A stretch of 7,907 nt of DNA. Origin: Pseudomonadales bacterium. GTDB taxonomy: Bacteria > Pseudomonadota > Gammaproteobacteria > Pseudomonadales > IMCC2047. Of the stretch, positions 6,614 to 7,907 are shown one piece after another. The position numbers were made by a program, and so were the translations under genes. How positions within the stretch are numbered: position 1 is the first letter of the stretch; each line of letters begins with the position of its first letter. The stretch is taken from positions 1 through 7,907 of the forward strand of contig JAIPFG010000136.1 in the NCBI GenBank assembly GCA_021736745.1. Direction: 5' to 3'. Below the pieces are notes generated by a model, which saw only the letters and a program-made list of their open reading frames with translations, did no database searches and was not told the origin of the DNA.

Positions 6614-7810
6614 TTAATTAATCCCCCCAAATAATTCGACAGTGAGTGCACGCCAGTCATTGAGTTTTTCTTCATCGGCAAATTTAGCGACATAGTCCAC
6701 ACAAAAGGCGGGTTCGGTATCCCCCTCATGCTCGGCTTCAAACTCCAGGAGCAAAGCATCCGCTATATGGGTCGCGGTTAAGGGTGAAAACGAATGTTCT
6801 ATGGCTTTGTCCGGTATATGGTGGTAAGCAACGGCCTCGACAACCGAGTTAGGTAAATTCCAAACCCCTAATAAATAGGCGCCTATTTGCGCATGCGAAA
6901 TACCAAAGATATGTTGTTCTTCTTCCCAGTCTTCAGAGGGCCTGCCTGGGTTGAGTGTCTCTGGGAACCTATCGGCATAGGCCGTGGCAAGAACAAGTTT
7001 ACCGATATCATGTAGCAACCCGGACATTAATGACAAGTCACATATTCTCCTGGATTGATCTTCATGTTGGGCAATCGCTCTTGCCAGGAAGCCAACACGT
7101 TGACAATGTCGGTTGAGCTTTTCTAAATTTAAGGCACAATTGCTTTGGTCAAAACTACTGAATATTTTGGCCGACAGAATCAAGCTTCGAATGACATTTA
7201 AGCCAAGAATCGTTGCTGCATCCTCAGGCGAGGAGACTTCACGAGCTAATCCAAAATAGGCAGAATTAACTATTTTGAGTATTTTTGCACTCATGCTGAT
7301 ATCTTCGCCGACGATGTGTCCAATATCCTTTAATGTGCCATCAGGAGATGAAGCTGCCTCCATGACACGTGAATAAAGTTCGGGTAGGCTGGGCAGTATA
7401 TCGATGCTGGCGATGCAGGAGCGAAGATGTTCGTCTTCTAACATTTCTCTAAGTGCGAATGCTTGAGCAACCACATTTCTAATATGCTCTGCATCGGATG
7501 GTTTTGCGAGAAACTGGTGTGTGACCTGTACGCTTTCCAGTAGCATTTCCATTTCGGCATGTCCGGAGAGGGCAATGCGAATGGCGTCAGGGTATTGGTT
7601 TTTAATTTTGGTCAGGAACTCAACCCCATTCATGCCCGGCATTTTCATGTCACTCACGACCACATCGAAGGGTTTTTCTTCCATGAAGATAAGAGCTTGC
7701 TCGCCGCTTTCTGCGAAGGCCATTTCCCATTCATTTCGATAAGGCCTGAGCATTCTACGTAGTCCGCTCAAAATGCTGGTTTCGTCATCAACAAAGAGAA
7801 CGCGATTCAT
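6614..7810 (-). CDS. Response regulator with receiver and HDOD domain
   Basis: The protein has 398 residues. The receiver (about 2-118) has D8/D9, phospho-acceptor D54 in VSDMKMPGMNG, S82 and K103, so phosphorylation is expected. An HDOD domain (about 132-335) follows, starting with the typical LPSLPELYSRVM segment and DISMSAKILKIVNSAYFG. HD-type residues are retained: H235, H267-D268 in LLHDIGK, H306 in SHAQIGAYLL, H330-H331 and possibly D351. HDOD proteins generally act in signalling and output control, for example of motility, virulence or c-di-GMP networks; enzyme activity is not normally shown. An AGGAGA ribosome site (7821-7826) lies 10 nt upstream of the ATG. It is the first complete gene of the minus-strand pair, 5 nt before the second regulator. 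The two receivers are similar (both VSDMxMPxMxGVEFL), which suggests a shared kinase or an old duplication. No kinase is in the window. Confidence 0.93.
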   Translation of the reverse strand: MNRVLFVDDETSILSGLRRMLRPYRNEWEMAFAESGEQALIFMEEKPFDVVVSDMKMPGMNGVEFLTKIKNQYPDAIRIALSGHAEMEMLLESVQVTHQFLAKPSDAEHIRNVVAQAFALREMLEDEHLRSCIASIDILPSLPELYSRVMEAASSPDGTLKDIGHIVGEDISMSAKILKIVNSAYFGLAREVSSPEDAATILGLNVIRSLILSAKIFSSFDQSNCALNLEKLNRHCQRVGFLARAIAQHEDQSRRICDLSLMSGLLHDIGKLVLATAYADRFPETLNPGRPSEDWEEEQHIFGISHAQIGAYLLGVWNLPNSVVEAVAYHHIPDKAIEHSFSPLTATHIADALLLEFEAEHEGDTEPAFCVDYVAKFADEEKLNDWRALTVELFGGIN

Positions 7811-7907
7811 GGGTGAATATTCTCCTGTTTAAAACGATCTGTTGTCTTCATGTACGTTTTATCCCTCATGTATAGGACTCCTAGCTTGCCATTGCCGCCG
7901 GAGTATC
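7807..7907 (-). other. Leader of the response-regulator pair with possible end of an upstream gene
   Basis: On the minus strand two readings compete. In one frame DTPAAMAS ends at a TAG (7883-7881), which would leave a 70-nt gap before the REC-HDOD start. In another, a frame open from the window edge ends at TGA 7809-7807 and overlaps the REC-HDOD start as ATGA. That frame also contains ATG 7871-7869, preceded by AGGAG with an 8-nt gap, which could start a 20-codon leader peptide. Neither can be decided without sequence beyond the edge. No clear promoter is visible here, so transcription probably enters from outside. Confidence 0.25.

Overview
The window most likely comes from a gammaproteobacterium, perhaps a marine or environmental one. 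This rests on mid-range GC, Shine-Dalgarno-led operons, a Gram-negative outer-membrane barrel, and RpfG-like and HDOD response regulators. The assignment is an inference from gene style, not from a marker gene. All genes fall into two convergent blocks with no sign of a mobile element, RNA gene or CRISPR array.

Left block (+ strand, about 176-5359). An AT-rich promoter carrying two short inverted repeats leads into four very tightly packed genes, with gaps of 14, 1 and 1 nt. They encode a 67-residue YgaP-like (DUF2892) inner-membrane protein, an RND/MMPL-superfamily transporter of about 880 residues (COG1033 type), a secreted LolA-like protein of the TP_0789 type, and an outer-membrane beta-barrel with a three-copy 16-residue repeat at its mature N-terminus. 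Together they look like an envelope-spanning route: an inner-membrane pump, a periplasmic lipid-binding-type carrier and an outer-membrane partner. No periplasmic adaptor (MFP) or TolC is encoded in the window. The substrate cannot be read from the sequence; a lipid or other hydrophobic molecule is the best guess.

Right block (- strand, 7810 down to 5439). Two response regulators are separated by 5 nt. The first-transcribed is REC-HDOD with an intact receiver and HD-type residues. The second is REC plus an HD-GYP-like domain that has lost nearly all metal ligands, so it is probably a signalling pseudo-enzyme rather than a c-di-GMP phosphodiesterase. The cognate kinase is not in the window and may lie past the right edge.

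The 79-nt convergent gap (5360-5438) holds two weak hairpins, one per direction, that could act as terminators. Positions 1-175 show no convincing gene: all three + frames have stops within the first 15 nt.
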